Source: Streptomyces silaceus (lineage in GTDB: Bacteria; Actinomycetota; Actinomycetes; Streptomycetales; Streptomycetaceae). From it: a DNA stretch of 35,192 nt. Positions 8,030-20,007 of this stretch are shown here, piece after piece. The stretch's first letter is position 1; every line of letters starts with the position of its first letter. The notes under the pieces were generated by a model that saw only the letters and a program-made list of their open reading frames with translations, did no database searches and was not told the DNA's origin. The stretch lies in NCBI RefSeq assembly GCF_001419745.1, contig NZ_LIRJ01000096.1:1-35192 (forward strand), read 5' to 3'. A program made the position numbers and the translations under genes.

Positions 8030-11000
8030 ATGACGTACACGACGAAGACGGCCGACGCGGTCGACGCCGACCTGCGGGACAGGATCGGACGCCTCCCCGC
8101 CGAACAGCGGGCCCTGCTGCGCCAGCGCATGTGGGAGAAGGGCGCCGCCACGGGGCTGCCACCCCTGGACGGGGACGGCGAGGCCCCCGCGTCCTTCACC
8201 CAGCGCCGGATGGCGTTCCTGTGCGGGCTCGACCCGGACAGCCCCGCCTACCACAGCCCCGTCGTCCACCGGCTGCGCGGCCCGCTGGACGACACGGCCC
8301 TCGAAGCCGCCCTCAACGACCTCGTGCGGCACCACGCCGTCCTGCGCACGGTCCTCCCGGTGCGGGAGGACCGCACCGTCCAGCGGGTCCTGCCCCACCG
8401 CCACCTGGACCTGCCCGTCACCGACCTGACCGCGCTGCCCGAGAGCGACCGTCTCCCGGAGGCCGAGCGGCTCGCCCTGGTGGCCGCCGGGGAGCGATTC
8501 GACCTGGCCGCGGGGCCGTTGGCGCGGTTCCAACTGCTGCGCGTCGCCGCGGACGACGCGGTCCTGGTGGCCGTCTTCCACCACGCGGTCATCGACGGCT
8601 GGTCGGTCGGGGTCTTCCTGCGCGACCTGGGCACCGCGTACGGCGCCCGCCTCGGCGGCCGGGCACCCGAACTGCCCGCCCCCACGGTCGAGTACGCCGA
8701 ATACGCCCGCTGGCAGCACGAATGGGCCGAGGGCGCCGAGGCCACGGCCCAACTCGACTACTGGGAGCGCCGCTTGACCGGCGCCCCCGACCCGATGCCG
8801 CTGCCCGCCGACCGGCCCTGGCCCGAACGGCCCGGAGGCCGCGCCGCGTCCACGGTGTTCACGGTGCCCGCCGAAGTACGCGACGAGCTGCGGCGGTTGT
8901 CGGCGCGCACCGGCAGCACGCCGTTCATGGTGCTGCTCGCCGCGTTCCAGATCGTGCTCGCCCGCTACGGCGGCCACGACGACGTGGTGGTCGGCACGCC
9001 CGTCGCCAACCGCCGGTACCGGGGCTTCCACGACCTGGTCGGATTCTTCGCCAACTCGGTCGCGCTGCGGTCCCGGATACGCCCCGGGGCGTCCTTCGAG
9101 GACTTCCTCGCCGAGGTCCGCACGACCTGCCTGGAGGCGTACGAGAACCAGGACGTCCCCCTGGACCTGGTCGCCCGGCGGCTGCACCCGGAGCGCACCC
9201 CCGGCCGCAACCCCGTCTACCAGGTCAACTTCACGCTGCACAACACCCCGCCGCGCGAGGTCGGAAGCCTCCCGGGCGGGATCGCCCTCACCCCGCTCGA
9301 CCACCTCGACCACGACGCCGCCCGCTTCGACCTCGACCTGAACATCTGGGAGACCGACGACGGCCTGGAGTGCCGGCTCATCCACTCCGCGGACGTGTTC
9401 GACACCGCCACCGGCGAACGCCTCGCCCGCTCCCTGACCGTCCTGCTCTCCGCCGCGCTCGCCGACCCCACGGCACCGGTCGGCGCCCTGCCGCTGCTGA
9501 CGGCCGAGGACACACGGGAGGCGCTGCGCGAGGCGGCCGGTGCCCCGGTGGCCCGCCCCGAGGACGTCCGCGTGGAGCGGCTCTTCGCCGAGCGCGCGCG
9601 GGCGCGTCCCGACGCGGTCGCCGTGTCGGGCGCGGGCCGCCCCGACCTGACGTACGGGGAACTCGACCGCCGCGCCAACGGGCTCGCCCACCGGCTGCAC
9701 GGTCTCGGCGCGGGGCCGGGCGCCGTGGTCGCGGTGCTGCTGCCGCGCGCGCCCGAGGCGGCCGTCGCGCTGCTCGCCGTGCTGAAGAGCGGTGCCGCCT
9801 ATCTGGCGCTCGACCCGGCGTACCCGAAGTCCCGGCTCGACCACATGCTGCGCGACAGCGGGACCCGGCTGCTGGTCACCGACGCCGGCCTGCGGGACCT
9901 GGCGCCCGACGAGGGCGTTTCGGTGGTCACCGTGGACCCGGACGGTGCCGCCCCCGAGGAGGCCGAGGCCCCGCCGCGGGGCGACGTCCGCCCCGACGAC
10001 CTCATGTACCTGATGTACACGTCCGGTTCGACGGGCGGGCCCAAGGGCGCGATGCTCTCCCACCGCCAGGTCGCCAACTACCTGCTGTGGGCCGTCGAGA
10101 CGTACCTGCCGCCGGGGGCCGACGGCGCCGTCCCCGTGCACTCCTCGCTCTCCTTCGACCTGACCGTGACGAGTCTGTTCGCACCGCTCCTCGCGGGCCG
10201 GTGCCTTCGGTTCGCCGACGACGACGGCACGCCCGGCCACGCCCTGCGCGCCTCCGCCGGGTCCGACACGGACCTCGCCTTCGTCAAGCTCACCCCGTCC
10301 CACCTGGGGATGCTCGCGGACGCGGGCGCGCAGGAACGCGCCGGGGAGTGGACCCGCACCCTGGTCGTCGGCGGCGAGGAACTCCTGGAGGAACGGCTCA
10401 CGGCATGGCGCGGTGCCTCCGGCGGGCCGCGCGTCGTCAACGAGTACGGCCCCACCGAGACCGCCGTGGCCTGCGCCGCGTACGACAGCGCGCACCCGGC
10501 CGGCGGCTTCGGCCGCGTACCCATCGGCAGGCCCCTGCACAACGTGCGGCTCCACGTCCTCGACGCATGGCTCAACCCCGTGCCGGTGGGCGCGCCGGGC
10601 GAGCTGTACGTCGGCGGGGCCGGCGTCTGCCACGGCTACTGGAACCGCCCCGGCCTGACGGCGGAGCGCTTCGTCCCCGATCCCTTCGGCGAGGAGCCGG
10701 GCGGCCGCCTGTACCGGACCGGGGACCGGGTGCGGCGCCTGGCCACCGGTGACCTGGAGTACCTGGGACGCCTCGACGACCAGGTCAAGATCCGCGGCCA
10801 CCGGATCGAACCGGACGAGGTGGCCGCCGCGCTGGCTCAGGACCCCGAGGTCCGGGAGGCCGCCGTGATCGCCCACGGCGACACTCCGGAGAACCGGCAC
10901 CTGGTCGCCTTCGTCGGTCCGGGCACGACGACCACCGCCGGCCCGGCGGCCGAGGACGACTGGGTGGACCGCTGGCGGACCCTGTACGAGGACACCTACG

Positions 11001-14000
11001 GCTCCGCCGAGCGCCCCGCCGACCCGTCCTTCGACCTGGCCGGGTGGAACAGCAGCTACACCGGCGAGCCCCTCGGGGCCGACGCGATGGGCGAGTGGCT
11101 GGACGCCACGGTCGAGCGGATCCGCGCGCTCGGGCCCCGCCGGGTCCTCGAGATCGGCTGCGGCACCGGCCTGATCCTCTCCCGGGTCGCCCCCGGCTGC
11201 GACCACTACGCGGGCTGCGACCTGTCCGAGCAGGTCATCGACCGGCTGCGGGCCACGGTCGGCGCCGCAGCGGACGGCCGGATCGCGCTGCGGTCCGCTC
11301 CTGCCCACCTCGCGATCCGCGACGGAGAGCGCTACGACACCGTCGTCCTCAACTCCGTCGTCCAGTACTTCCCCTCCGTGGAGTATCTGTTCGGGGTCCT
11401 GGAGCGGGCCGTCGAGGCGATGCCCGACGGCGGTCACGTCTTCCTCGGCGACCTGCGCAACCTCGCCCTCCTGGAGGCCTTCCACGCCTCCGTGGCCGAG
11501 CACCGCGCGCGGCCGGGCACGCCCGCCGACGTCCTGCGCGCCGAGGCCCACTGGCGCATGGAGGCCGAGAACGAACTCTGCCTCCACCCAAGGCTGTTCG
11601 ACGCGCTGCGCAGCCGGCCGCGCGTCGAGGCGGTCCGGGTCCTGCCGAAGCGGGGGACGGCCGACAACGAACTGACCCGGTACCGCTACGACGTCGTGAT
11701 CACCGTCGCCGGCCGGGACGCCGCTCGGCACACCGCCGTGGTCCCGGCCGTGGCGCCGCCGTCGCGCGACTGGCAGGCGGAGGGCCTGGACCCCGCCGCC
11801 CTGGACGCGCTGCTCGGCTCCGAACGCCCCGACCGCCTCGCGCTGCGCGGCATCCCCAACTCCCGCCTGACGGCGGACCTGCGGCTGCTGGCCCGGCTCT
11901 CCGGCGGGGCGCCGGACGCCGTCCGCCCGGGGGCCGACCCCGAGGAGCTGTGCCGGCTGGCGGCGCGCCACGGATACGACGCCGAACCGAGCTGGGCCGA
12001 CGGGCGTCCCGACGGATCCTTCGACCTGCTACTGCACCGGAGGGGGACGGCTCCCGCACCGCCCCTGCCGCCCGCCGACACCGCCGCGCCCCCGCGGCTC
12101 GCCACCGAACCGGCGTGGCGGCCCGCCGCGCTCGCCGCACTGCCCGGCATCGAGGACCGCGTCCGCACCCGGCTCCCCGGCCCCCTGCTGCCTTCGCGGT
12201 ACGTCGTGCTGCGCCGGCTGCCCCTCACCGCCCACGGCAAGGTGGACCGCGCCGCGCTCGCCGCGCTCCTGGCCACGTCGGCCGCCTTGGCCGCTCCGGC
12301 CGACGCGGAGGACCCGGGGGAGGAGGCCGTCGAACTCACCCCCACCGAACGGCGGATGGCCGTCATCTGGAGCGAACTGCTCGGCCGTGACGGCATCGTC
12401 CCCCAGAACGACTTCTTCGACCTCGGCGGCCATTCGCTGCTGACGTTCCGTCTGGTCTTCAGGCTGCGCGAGGAGTTCGAGGTGGAGGTGCCGATCCGCG
12501 GGCCCTTCGACGCCTCCACGCTCGCCGCCCTGTCCGCCCTGGTCGACGGCATGCTCGCGGAGAAGAACGGTCCCGCGCCGCTCGCGCTCGCGCCCGCCGA
12601 ACGGGAGGCCACGGCAGCGGCCTCCTTCGCCCAGGAACGCCTGTGGTTCCTCCATCAACTGGACCCGGAGACGGCCCAGTACAACTACCCCGTCTTCGTG
12701 CGGCTGACCGGCGAACTCGACGTCGGCCTGCTGCGGCGGTCGCTGACGGAGATCGTGCGGCGGCACGAGGCGCTCAGGACCGTGATCACCGCCCGCGACG
12801 GGCGGGCGTACCAGACCGTGCTGCCCGCCGAGCCGGTCGCGCTGCCGGTCACGGACCTGACCGCGCACCCGCCCGAGCGGCGCGAGAGCGAAGCGGGACG
12901 GCTCGCCAGGGAGCAGTACGCGGAGCCCTTCGACCTGGCCGCCCCGCCCGTGCTGCGGGCCGGTCTGCTCCGGCTCGACGCCACCGACCACGTCCTGCTG
13001 CTCACGGCCCACCACGTGACCGTGGACGGCTGGTCGTCCGCCGTCCTCCTCGAAGAACTCGCCGAGCTGTACGCCGCGGGCCACGAGGGACGGCCGCACC
13101 GGCTCGCCGACCTTCCGGTGCAGTACGCCGACTACGCGCTCTGGCAGCACCGGCTCGCGGAGACGGGCCACTTCGACCGGCTGGTGGAGCACTGGACCGG
13201 GCGTCTCGACGGCATCCTCGACCTGCCGGGGCTGCCCCTGGACCGCCGCCGCCCGACCCACCCCGAACACCGGGGCGAGAGCCTGCGCTTCCGGATCCCC
13301 GCCGGGACCACGGACGCGGTGCGCGCGCTGTGCCGCGAGGAGGACAGCACCCTGTTCATGGCGCTGCTCGCCGCCCTGTACGCGGTGCTGAACCGGCGGA
13401 CCGGGGAGACCGACCTCGTCGTCGGCTCGGACGTCGCGGGCCGTTCCGACACCAGGACCGAACCGCTGATCGGCTTCTTCGTCAACCAGATCGTGCTGCG
13501 CGCCGACCTCACGGGCGCCCCGACCTGGCGGCAGCTCCTCGACCGCACCAAGGCCCTCGCGCTGGACGCCTACGCCCACCAGGACCTGCCGTTCGAGGAG
13601 GTCGTCAAGGCCCTCAGCCCGCCGCGCACCCGCAACCACAGCCCGCTGTTCCAGACCAAGCTGGTCCTGAACAACAACCGGCGGGCCGCCGACTCCATGG
13701 GCGGTCTGCGGATCAGTCCGTTCTCCGCGGACCTCATCGACACCAGCCGCTTCGACATCACCATCGTCCTGGACGAGGACGACTCCGGGATCGCGGGATT
13801 CCTCAACTACGACCCGGAGCTCTTCGACGCCACCACCATGGAGGAACTGCGCGAGCAGTACGTCGCCCTGGTCGCGGACATGGCCGCAAGGCCCGACGCC
13901 TCGATAGCCGACGCGCCCCTGCCCACCGCGCCGCCCGCCACCGCGGAACGGCCCGCACCGGGCCGCGGCAGACGGCGCGGCCCCGGGGCGCTGCGCGCCA

Positions 14001-14989
14001 TCACGCCCACCAAGGTCGCCCTCGCCTCGGGCGACGCCGTCACCCAGGAGCCCCTGCGGGAAGGCGCCGCCCTGCCCCTCGTGCTGCGGCCGGTACGCCC
14101 CGACGTCGACCCGGTGGCCTGGGCACGCGCCCACCGCGAACGGCTCGACGCCGACCTGGAACGGCACGGCGCCCTGCTGTTCCGCGGCTTCTCGGTGACC
14201 GACGCCGACGCACTGGAGCGCTTCGCCTCCGTGTTCGTCGACGACCTCTTCGCCGAGAACGGCGAGCACCCGCGCGCCTCGCTCGGCGGCAACGTCTACA
14301 CCCCGGTGTTCTTCCCGCCGGAGGAGAAACTCCTCTGGCACAACGAGAACTCCTTCAACGCCGAGGGCCCGACCCGCATCTGGTTCTGCTGCGCCCGCCC
14401 GGCCGAGTCCGGCGGCGAGACCCCCGTGGTCGACAGCCGCGCCGTCCACCGCGCCCTCGACCCGGCGCTGCGCGAGGAGTTCACCGCCAAGGGGGTCATG
14501 TACGTCCGCAACTACGGCACCGGCCTCGGCCTCGACTGGCGGGACGTCTTCCGCACCGGGGACCGGGCCGAGGCCGAGGCCCGCTGCGCCGAGCAGGGAC
14601 TGCGCCACACCTGGCACGGCGACCGGCTGCGCACCACCGCCGTACGCCCCGCCGTGCTGCGCCACCCCCGCACCGGCGAGTGGTCCTGGTTCAACCAGGC
14701 GCAGCACTGGCACACGTCCTGCCTCGCCCCGGACGTCCGCGCGTCCCTGCTGTCCACGATGGCGCCGGACGAACTGCCCCGCAGCTGCCGCTTCGGCGAC
14801 GGGACACCGATACCCGACGAGGCCGTCCAGGAGATCCTGCGGGTCTACCAGGAACTGGAGGTCTGCTTCCCCTGGGAGCGCGGCGACGTGATGCTGCTGG
14901 ACAACATCCTCACCGCCCACGCCCGCAACCCCTTCCGCGGCGAGCGCGAACTCCTCGTCGCCATGGGCGACATGGTGAGGTATCAGTGA
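8030..14989 (+). CDS. NRPS 2: C - A(N-MT) - T - C - fused SyrP-like hydroxylase
   Basis: 2319 residues. Order: docking-like helix (1-45); C with intact HHAVIDG (184-190); A whose D235-equivalent is residue 710; an N-methyltransferase (about 975-1260, motif VLEIGCGTG from 1039) inserted between A8 and A9; carrier (Ser1469 in LGGHS); second C with intact HHVTVDG (1661-1667); a Pro/Arg-rich linker; then a TauD-type hydroxylase (about 1995-2319) with His2104-x-Glu2106 and distal His2297. The A-domain residues read D-L-T-K-V-G-E-V-A-K, very close to known Asn and Asp codes. It should add an N-methylated Asp/Asn and then condense that dipeptidyl chain with the third residue. The fused hydroxylase sits where it would act on the next module. 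ATG 8030 follows GGGGGAGAG. The stop overlaps the next gene as GTGA. Confidence 0.93.
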   Translation: MTYTTKTADAVDADLRDRIGRLPAEQRALLRQRMWEKGAATGLPPLDGDGEAPASFTQRRMAFLCGLDPDSPAYHSPVVHRLRGPLDDTALEAALNDLVRHHAVLRTVLPVREDRTVQRVLPHRHLDLPVTDLTALPESDRLPEAERLALVAAGERFDLAAGPLARFQLLRVAADDAVLVAVFHHAVIDGWSVGVFLRDLGTAYGARLGGRAPELPAPTVEYAEYARWQHEWAEGAEATAQLDYWERRLTGAPDPMPLPADRPWPERPGGRAASTVFTVPAEVRDELRRLSARTGSTPFMVLLAAFQIVLARYGGHDDVVVGTPVANRRYRGFHDLVGFFANSVALRSRIRPGASFEDFLAEVRTTCLEAYENQDVPLDLVARRLHPERTPGRNPVYQVNFTLHNTPPREVGSLPGGIALTPLDHLDHDAARFDLDLNIWETDDGLECRLIHSADVFDTATGERLARSLTVLLSAALADPTAPVGALPLLTAEDTREALREAAGAPVARPEDVRVERLFAERARARPDAVAVSGAGRPDLTYGELDRRANGLAHRLHGLGAGPGAVVAVLLPRAPEAAVALLAVLKSGAAYLALDPAYPKSRLDHMLRDSGTRLLVTDAGLRDLAPDEGVSVVTVDPDGAAPEEAEAPPRGDVRPDDLMYLMYTSGSTGGPKGAMLSHRQVANYLLWAVETYLPPGADGAVPVHSSLSFDLTVTSLFAPLLAGRCLRFADDDGTPGHALRASAGSDTDLAFVKLTPSHLGMLADAGAQERAGEWTRTLVVGGEELLEERLTAWRGASGGPRVVNEYGPTETAVACAAYDSAHPAGGFGRVPIGRPLHNVRLHVLDAWLNPVPVGAPGELYVGGAGVCHGYWNRPGLTAERFVPDPFGEEPGGRLYRTGDRVRRLATGDLEYLGRLDDQVKIRGHRIEPDEVAAALAQDPEVREAAVIAHGDTPENRHLVAFVGPGTTTTAGPAAEDDWVDRWRTLYEDTYGSAERPADPSFDLAGWNSSYTGEPLGADAMGEWLDATVERIRALGPRRVLEIGCGTGLILSRVAPGCDHYAGCDLSEQVIDRLRATVGAAADGRIALRSAPAHLAIRDGERYDTVVLNSVVQYFPSVEYLFGVLERAVEAMPDGGHVFLGDLRNLALLEAFHASVAEHRARPGTPADVLRAEAHWRMEAENELCLHPRLFDALRSRPRVEAVRVLPKRGTADNELTRYRYDVVITVAGRDAARHTAVVPAVAPPSRDWQAEGLDPAALDALLGSERPDRLALRGIPNSRLTADLRLLARLSGGAPDAVRPGADPEELCRLAARHGYDAEPSWADGRPDGSFDLLLHRRGTAPAPPLPPADTAAPPRLATEPAWRPAALAALPGIEDRVRTRLPGPLLPSRYVVLRRLPLTAHGKVDRAALAALLATSAALAAPADAEDPGEEAVELTPTERRMAVIWSELLGRDGIVPQNDFFDLGGHSLLTFRLVFRLREEFEVEVPIRGPFDASTLAALSALVDGMLAEKNGPAPLALAPAEREATAAASFAQERLWFLHQLDPETAQYNYPVFVRLTGELDVGLLRRSLTEIVRRHEALRTVITARDGRAYQTVLPAEPVALPVTDLTAHPPERRESEAGRLAREQYAEPFDLAAPPVLRAGLLRLDATDHVLLLTAHHVTVDGWSSAVLLEELAELYAAGHEGRPHRLADLPVQYADYALWQHRLAETGHFDRLVEHWTGRLDGILDLPGLPLDRRRPTHPEHRGESLRFRIPAGTTDAVRALCREEDSTLFMALLAALYAVLNRRTGETDLVVGSDVAGRSDTRTEPLIGFFVNQIVLRADLTGAPTWRQLLDRTKALALDAYAHQDLPFEEVVKALSPPRTRNHSPLFQTKLVLNNNRRAADSMGGLRISPFSADLIDTSRFDITIVLDEDDSGIAGFLNYDPELFDATTMEELREQYVALVADMAARPDASIADAPLPTAPPATAERPAPGRGRRRGPGALRAITPTKVALASGDAVTQEPLREGAALPLVLRPVRPDVDPVAWARAHRERLDADLERHGALLFRGFSVTDADALERFASVFVDDLFAENGEHPRASLGGNVYTPVFFPPEEKLLWHNENSFNAEGPTRIWFCCARPAESGGETPVVDSRAVHRALDPALREEFTAKGVMYVRNYGTGLGLDWRDVFRTGDRAEAEARCAEQGLRHTWHGDRLRTTAVRPAVLRHPRTGEWSWFNQAQHWHTSCLAPDVRASLLSTMAPDELPRSCRFGDGTPIPDEAVQEILRVYQELEVCFPWERGDVMLLDNILTAHARNPFRGERELLVAMGDMVRYQ

Positions 14990-17900
14990 CGGCGCCGGCC
15001 GAGCGGACCCGGCAGGTGGAGGGGTACCGGCTGTCCTTCCAGCAGCAGCGGCTGTGGCGGCTCGCCGAACTCGGCGTGCCGTCCTGGGCGCAGCTCCTCG
15101 TCACCGCCGACGGCGACCTGGACGCGGAGCGCCTCGCGGCCGCGCTGCACGGCACGGTGGCCCGGCACGAGATCCTCCGCGCGTCCTATCAGCGGGTGCC
15201 CGGGGTACGGACCGCGCTGCTCGTCGTCCGGGACCCGGACGACCTGCGCCCGCACTGGATCCACGAGGACCTGCGGCACCTGGACGAGGCGGCGCGGTCG
15301 CGGCGCATCGACGAGGCGGCCCGCGACGAGCGGCGGATGCCGCACGGCGGACCGGACGAGCCGCTCCTGCGGGCCACCCTGTTCGCCCTCGGCACCGGGC
15401 GGCACGCCCTCCTGCTCACCACCACCGCCCTCGCCGCCGACGGCCCCGCGCTGCGGCTGCTCGCCGACGAGCTCGCCCAGCGCTACGCCGGCGCACCGCC
15501 CGCCGAAGAGGTGCTGCAGTACAGCCAGTTCGCCGAATGGCAGCACCAGGAGTACGGGGAGCAGCAGCACTCGGCGGGGTCGGCGGAAAGTCCCACGCGG
15601 CGGCTGTCCCTGCCGCTGCGCCGACCCGAGGGCTCCGGCGGCCCCGAGCGCCGCACCGTCACCGCGCCGCTGCCGGACGGCGTCACGGCCGCCGTGCACG
15701 CCTACGCGCGGCGGCGGCGCGTGCGTCCGGGAGCGGTGCTGCTGGCCTGCTGGCAGACGCTGCTCGGCCGGATCAGCGGACAGCGCGACCTCACCGTCGG
15801 CACGCTGCTCACCGGCAGGGAGTACGAGGAAACGGCTACCGCCGTCGGCCCGTTCGCCCACTGGGCCGACGTGAGCGCCCGGCTCGACTCCACCGTGGTC
15901 CTCGACGCCCTCGCCGCACGGGCCGAACGGGCCCTGTCCGACGCCGAGGAGGCCCACGACGAGACCCCGTCCGCGGGCGGAACGGGCCCGGCGGGCCACG
16001 ACATCGGCTTCGTCTGCCAGGACCTCACCGCGACGCCGGACGTCCGGGCCGGCGGGACCGACGGCGTGACCTTCACCGTGCTCTGGGACGACGTCGAGAC
16101 CGAGCACCACGCCCTGCGGCTCCAGTGCGCGCTGGGCCCGGCGGAGGGCCGGACGACGTGGCACTACGACGGTGAGCAGTTCGACGACGCCTACGTACGT
16201 GTCCTCGCCGACCAGTACGCGACGCTGCTCGCCGCGCTCCTGGCCGCGCCCGCCGACCCGGTGCGCCGGATGCGCCTTCCCGCGGCGGCCACCGCCGCCC
16301 CGCTCCAGAACCGCCCGCCCGAACCGGCGGACGGCTTCTGCCTGCACCATCTCGTCGAGCGGCAGATACGGCGCACCCCGGACGCCCTCGCCGTCGTGGC
16401 CGCAGCCGAGCGGCTGACCTTCCGTGAGCTCGGTACCCGGGCCGACCGGTGGAGCCGGTCGCTCCGCGCACGGGGTGTCGGCGTCGAGACCCCGGTGGCG
16501 GTGAGCGCGGCCCACTCGGCCCCGCTGCTCGTGGCGCTGCTGGCCGTGCTCAAGGCCGGCGGGACGTACGTACCGCTCGATCCGCAGCTCCCGCCCCTGA
16601 GAGCACGGGAGTTGATGGAGCGCGCGGGGTGCCGGCTGCTGCTCACCGACCGTCCGGACGAGGCCGATGTGCCGCGGGGCGTCGAGTGCGTCGACGTGCG
16701 GGGCCTGCCGTCCGACGAGGCGGACGCGGGCGTGGGCACGGACGAGGCGCGGCCCGACGACCTCGCGTACATCATGTTCACCTCCGGCTCGACCGGAGCC
16801 CCGAAGGGCGTCATGCTCCCGCACCGGGCCGTCTGCGACTACCTGCTGTGGAGCGCGCGGACGTACCACGACGGGGGCGGTGCGGAGGGCGCGGCCGGTG
16901 CGGGCGGGGCGATGGCGCACTCCTCGATCGCGTTCGACCTGACCGTGACGAGCCTGTTCCTGCCCTTGGTCACCGGCCGCCCCGTGCACCTCGACCCCGC
17001 CTGGCGGGACGCCGTCGCCCTCTCGACGGAACTGGCGGACCGGTCCGGCCTGGACGTGCTCAAGCTGACCCCGTCACACCTGAAGGTCGTCAACCACGCG
17101 GTGGATCCGGCGGACTTGGCGGACATCACGGGCTCGCTCGTCCTCGGCGGAGAGACCCTGCACGGCGAGGCGGTCGCCCCTTGGCTGGCCGGCGCCCCGG
17201 GGACCAGGGTGTTCAACGAATACGGTCCGACCGAGACCGCCGTCGGCGTGTGCGTCCACGAGGTGGGAGCCGAGGACGCCCGCCCCGGCCCGGTCCCCAT
17301 CGGCCGGCCCATGGACCACGCCGAGGTCCTGGTCCTGGACGAGGACCTCGAACCCGTGGCCGTGGGCGTGCCGGGGGAGCTCCACATCGGCGGCACGAGT
17401 CTCGCCCGCGGTTACGCCGGTGCCCCGGACGCCACCGCCGAACGGTTCGTGCCCCACCCCTTCTCGCCCGAGCCCGGCCGCCGCCTGTACCGCACCGGCG
17501 ACCTCGCCTGCGTCGGCCCGGACGGCCTGATCCACTGTCTGGGGCGCGTGGACGACCAGATCAAGGTCAACGGCGTACGGGTGGAGCCCGAGGAGATCCG
17601 CGCCGCGCTGCTGCGCCATCCCGGGGTACGGGACGCGGCCGTGGTCCTGGTCACGGACGAGGAGCGCGGCGACCACCTGACGGCCTGCGTCGTCACCACG
17701 GAGGACGCAGGGAACGCAGAGGAAACAGAAGCAACCACAACCACAGCCACCGACACCCCCGGCACCGACACCGGCCCCCAAGCCCTGCGCGACTTCCTCG
17801 CCGAGCGGCTGCCCGCCCAGCTGGTCCCGTCGACGTACGCGAGGACCCGGGCGATCCCCCTCACGCCGAACGGGAAGGTGGACCAGGCCGCCGTACGGGC

Positions 17901-18960
17901 TCTCGCCCCCGACGGCGGCGCGGCGCAGGCGGTCCCCGCGGCGGGCCGGACGGGGACGCCGCCGCACGGCCCGGTGGAAACCGCCGTGGCCCGCGTCTTC
18001 GGGGAACTGCTCGGCGCGGGACCGGTCGCCGCGGACGACGACTTCTTCGACCTGGGCGGTCACTCCCTGCTGGCCGTCCGTCTGATCGCCCGGCTGAACG
18101 CGGAGTTCGGCACCGCGCTGCGGGTGCCCGTCCTGTTCACGGAGCCGGACCCGGACGCGGTGGACCCCGACAGCCCGGCCACGCCGCGGCACCTGGCCCG
18201 TCTCCTGACGGCGCGCGCCGCCGCCGACCTCGCCCTCTCGGAGGACATCGTCGCGCTGCGGCCCCGGGGCGAGGGCACCCCGCTCTTCTGCGTCCACCCC
18301 GCAGGCGGCGAGGCCATCGGCTTCCGTCATCTCGCCGCCCGCTCGGAACTCCGCAGTCCGCTCTACGCCCTCCAGACACCGCCGACGGCTTCGGCGGACG
18401 GCGCCCCGCACGAGGACCAGAGCGTCGAGGCGCTGGCCGCCCGCTATCTGAAGGCCATCCGCACCGTCGCGCCGACCGGCCCCTATCTGCTCCTCGGCTG
18501 GTCCATGGGCGGACTCGTGGCCTTCGAGATGGCCCGGCTCCTCGAACAGCAGGGGGAGCGGACCGCGATGCTCTTCCTCGTCGAGAGCTACCTGTCCGAG
18601 CAGCTCCCGGACTCCGACGAGGACAGCGACGAGGCGGCGGGCGCCGACGGGGCCGACGCGGGCGGCGAGACCGACGCCGAACGCCTCGATCTGGACCTCC
18701 GTCTCCGCGCCAACCGCACCCATCTGCGCGCCGCCCGCGCCTACCGCCCGTCGGCGTACGTCGGCCCGGTGTCCCTCGTCCAGGCCGACCGGCAGGACCC
18801 GGACGTCCGGCAGGCCGCGGCCCGCTCCTGGTCCCGCGTCTGCGCGCCCGAGCAGCTCACCCGCCACGTCCTGGAAGGCGACCATCTGACCCTGTTCACG
18901 CCGCCGTACGTCACCGAACTCGCCCGCCTGATCGACCGGTTGACGCCTGAGACGCCTTAG
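14986..18960 (+). CDS. NRPS 3: degenerate C (interface-like) - A - T - TE
   Basis: 1324 residues. The N-terminal condensation-like domain (about 10-430) has TALAADG (147-153) instead of HHxxxDG, so both histidines are gone. The A domain (about 450-960, D235-equivalent at 651) reads D-L-T-K-V-G-E-V-G-K, an Asp/Asn-type code. A Thr-rich insertion precedes the last A core. The carrier Ser is 1027 (LGGHS). The type I thioesterase (about 1085-1320) has Ser1173 in GWSMGG and His1300 in GDHLTLF. The usual catalytic Asp position appears to be Glu1200 (LVESY), followed by an acidic low-complexity insertion. GTG 14986 overlaps the NRPS 2 stop. The final C of NRPS 2 should make the peptide bond for this module, so the degenerate domain may instead position the fused hydroxylase. 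The TE releases the product by hydrolysis or cyclisation. Confidence 0.93.
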   Translation: MTAPAERTRQVEGYRLSFQQQRLWRLAELGVPSWAQLLVTADGDLDAERLAAALHGTVARHEILRASYQRVPGVRTALLVVRDPDDLRPHWIHEDLRHLDEAARSRRIDEAARDERRMPHGGPDEPLLRATLFALGTGRHALLLTTTALAADGPALRLLADELAQRYAGAPPAEEVLQYSQFAEWQHQEYGEQQHSAGSAESPTRRLSLPLRRPEGSGGPERRTVTAPLPDGVTAAVHAYARRRRVRPGAVLLACWQTLLGRISGQRDLTVGTLLTGREYEETATAVGPFAHWADVSARLDSTVVLDALAARAERALSDAEEAHDETPSAGGTGPAGHDIGFVCQDLTATPDVRAGGTDGVTFTVLWDDVETEHHALRLQCALGPAEGRTTWHYDGEQFDDAYVRVLADQYATLLAALLAAPADPVRRMRLPAAATAAPLQNRPPEPADGFCLHHLVERQIRRTPDALAVVAAAERLTFRELGTRADRWSRSLRARGVGVETPVAVSAAHSAPLLVALLAVLKAGGTYVPLDPQLPPLRARELMERAGCRLLLTDRPDEADVPRGVECVDVRGLPSDEADAGVGTDEARPDDLAYIMFTSGSTGAPKGVMLPHRAVCDYLLWSARTYHDGGGAEGAAGAGGAMAHSSIAFDLTVTSLFLPLVTGRPVHLDPAWRDAVALSTELADRSGLDVLKLTPSHLKVVNHAVDPADLADITGSLVLGGETLHGEAVAPWLAGAPGTRVFNEYGPTETAVGVCVHEVGAEDARPGPVPIGRPMDHAEVLVLDEDLEPVAVGVPGELHIGGTSLARGYAGAPDATAERFVPHPFSPEPGRRLYRTGDLACVGPDGLIHCLGRVDDQIKVNGVRVEPEEIRAALLRHPGVRDAAVVLVTDEERGDHLTACVVTTEDAGNAEETEATTTTATDTPGTDTGPQALRDFLAERLPAQLVPSTYARTRAIPLTPNGKVDQAAVRALAPDGGAAQAVPAAGRTGTPPHGPVETAVARVFGELLGAGPVAADDDFFDLGGHSLLAVRLIARLNAEFGTALRVPVLFTEPDPDAVDPDSPATPRHLARLLTARAAADLALSEDIVALRPRGEGTPLFCVHPAGGEAIGFRHLAARSELRSPLYALQTPPTASADGAPHEDQSVEALAARYLKAIRTVAPTGPYLLLGWSMGGLVAFEMARLLEQQGERTAMLFLVESYLSEQLPDSDEDSDEAAGADGADAGGETDAERLDLDLRLRANRTHLRAARAYRPSAYVGPVSLVQADRQDPDVRQAAARSWSRVCAPEQLTRHVLEGDHLTLFTPPYVTELARLIDRLTPETP

Positions 18961-18981
18961 GGGTACGCGCGGCGGCCGGGC

Positions 18982-19986
18982 TCAGGCCGTGGTGGCCCCG
19001 GCGATGCGCTCGCCCAGTTCCTCGGCCGTGACGCCGCCCGGCTCACGGCCGAGGCGCACGCTCTCGGCGGCGGCGTGCTGCAGGACCGCGTTCACCGGCG
19101 TGGGCACGCCGTGGATGCGGCCGAGCAGGACCACCTCGCCGTTCAGGTAGTCCGTCTCGATCGAGCCGGCGCCCCGCGCCAGGCTCTGCCAGGTCGAGCT
19201 GCGGGCGCGTTGGCCGGGGACCGGCTGCGGGTCGACCGTGCCGGTGCGCAGTTCGGTGAGCTCGGCGCCGCTCGCGCAGGCGATGCCCGCGGCGTCGAGG
19301 ACAGCGGTGCCCTCGGCCTTCGCGCGGGCGACCAGGTCCTGCGCGGCGGGGTCCGCGGCGGAACCGCACACGGCCTCGACCACGTTGGCGAGATTGCCGA
19401 GCAGCTTGCCGTACTTCCAGCGCATCACGTCCGGCACCGCCGGGGCCAGGAAGCGGGCCTTTTCCAGGTCGTCCGCGATCCGCCGGGCGGTCTCGTCCGT
19501 GCCGGCGCCGTAGCGGCCGATGACCAGGGCGCCGGTGCAGGGGCCGCAGGGCGCGAGGACCTCGCCCGGGTTCAGGTGGCTGCTGGGCAGGATCACGCAG
19601 ACGCCGTACACCTCGCGGAAGCGGCGCAGCGCCAGACGCTCGTTCTCCACGCCGTTCTGGGCGCACACCACGGGCAGGCGTTGGCCCGCCGTGCCGCCGC
19701 CCGCCACCGGCCGCGCGGCCCAGGCGTCGAGGGCGGCCACGCTGTCCTGGGTCTTGACGGCGAGCACGAGCACGTCGTCCGCGCGCAGTTCGACGTCCTC
19801 GGGCCCCGCCACGACCGGCACGTCCAGGGTGAGCGTGCCGGTGGGGACCGTCAGCCGCAGGCCGTGCGCGCGCAGCGCCTCGAAGTGCGCGCCCCGGGCG
19901 ACCAGGACGACGGACTGCCCGCTCTCGTGCAGCCGTCCTCCGATCGAACCGCCGACCGCTCCGGACCCGATGATGATGTAGCGCAT
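18982..19986 (-). CDS. 2-dehydropantoate 2-reductase-like (PanE/ApbA family) oxidoreductase
   Basis: 334 residues. The NADP-binding Rossmann motif GSGAVGGSIGG starts at residue 7. The PanE core WKYGKLLGN carries the catalytic-type Lys194, and the C-terminal segment SIETDYLNGE carries a Glu277 matching the family's substrate-binding Glu. PanE reduces ketopantoate to pantoate with NADPH. ATG 19986 is preceded by GGGAG. The gene ends 21 bp from the convergent NRPS 3 gene and lies 21 bp downstream of the ATP-grasp gene, so the two form one minus-strand operon. Because a PanB-like enzyme is also in the cluster, I infer that it reduces a branched alpha-keto acid of the monomer pathway to an alpha-hydroxy acid. 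A housekeeping pantothenate role is less likely in this setting. Confidence 0.85.
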   Translation of the reverse strand: MRYIIIGSGAVGGSIGGRLHESGQSVVLVARGAHFEALRAHGLRLTVPTGTLTLDVPVVAGPEDVELRADDVLVLAVKTQDSVAALDAWAARPVAGGGTAGQRLPVVCAQNGVENERLALRRFREVYGVCVILPSSHLNPGEVLAPCGPCTGALVIGRYGAGTDETARRIADDLEKARFLAPAVPDVMRWKYGKLLGNLANVVEAVCGSAADPAAQDLVARAKAEGTAVLDAAGIACASGAELTELRTGTVDPQPVPGQRARSSTWQSLARGAGSIETDYLNGEVVLLGRIHGVPTPVNAVLQHAAAESVRLGREPGGVTAEELGERIAGATTA

Positions 19987-20007
19987 TCCGCTCCCTGGCT
20001 TTCCGCT

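Noticed and set aside
5138..11971. Very long minus-strand open frame opposite the NRPS genes (also 12029-14920, 14983-16989, 22774-25713 and similar)
   Set aside because: These are antisense shadows caused by high GC at third positions. Their translations are repetitive Arg/Gly/Val/Gln-rich sequence without domains, and they lie over well-supported plus-strand genes.
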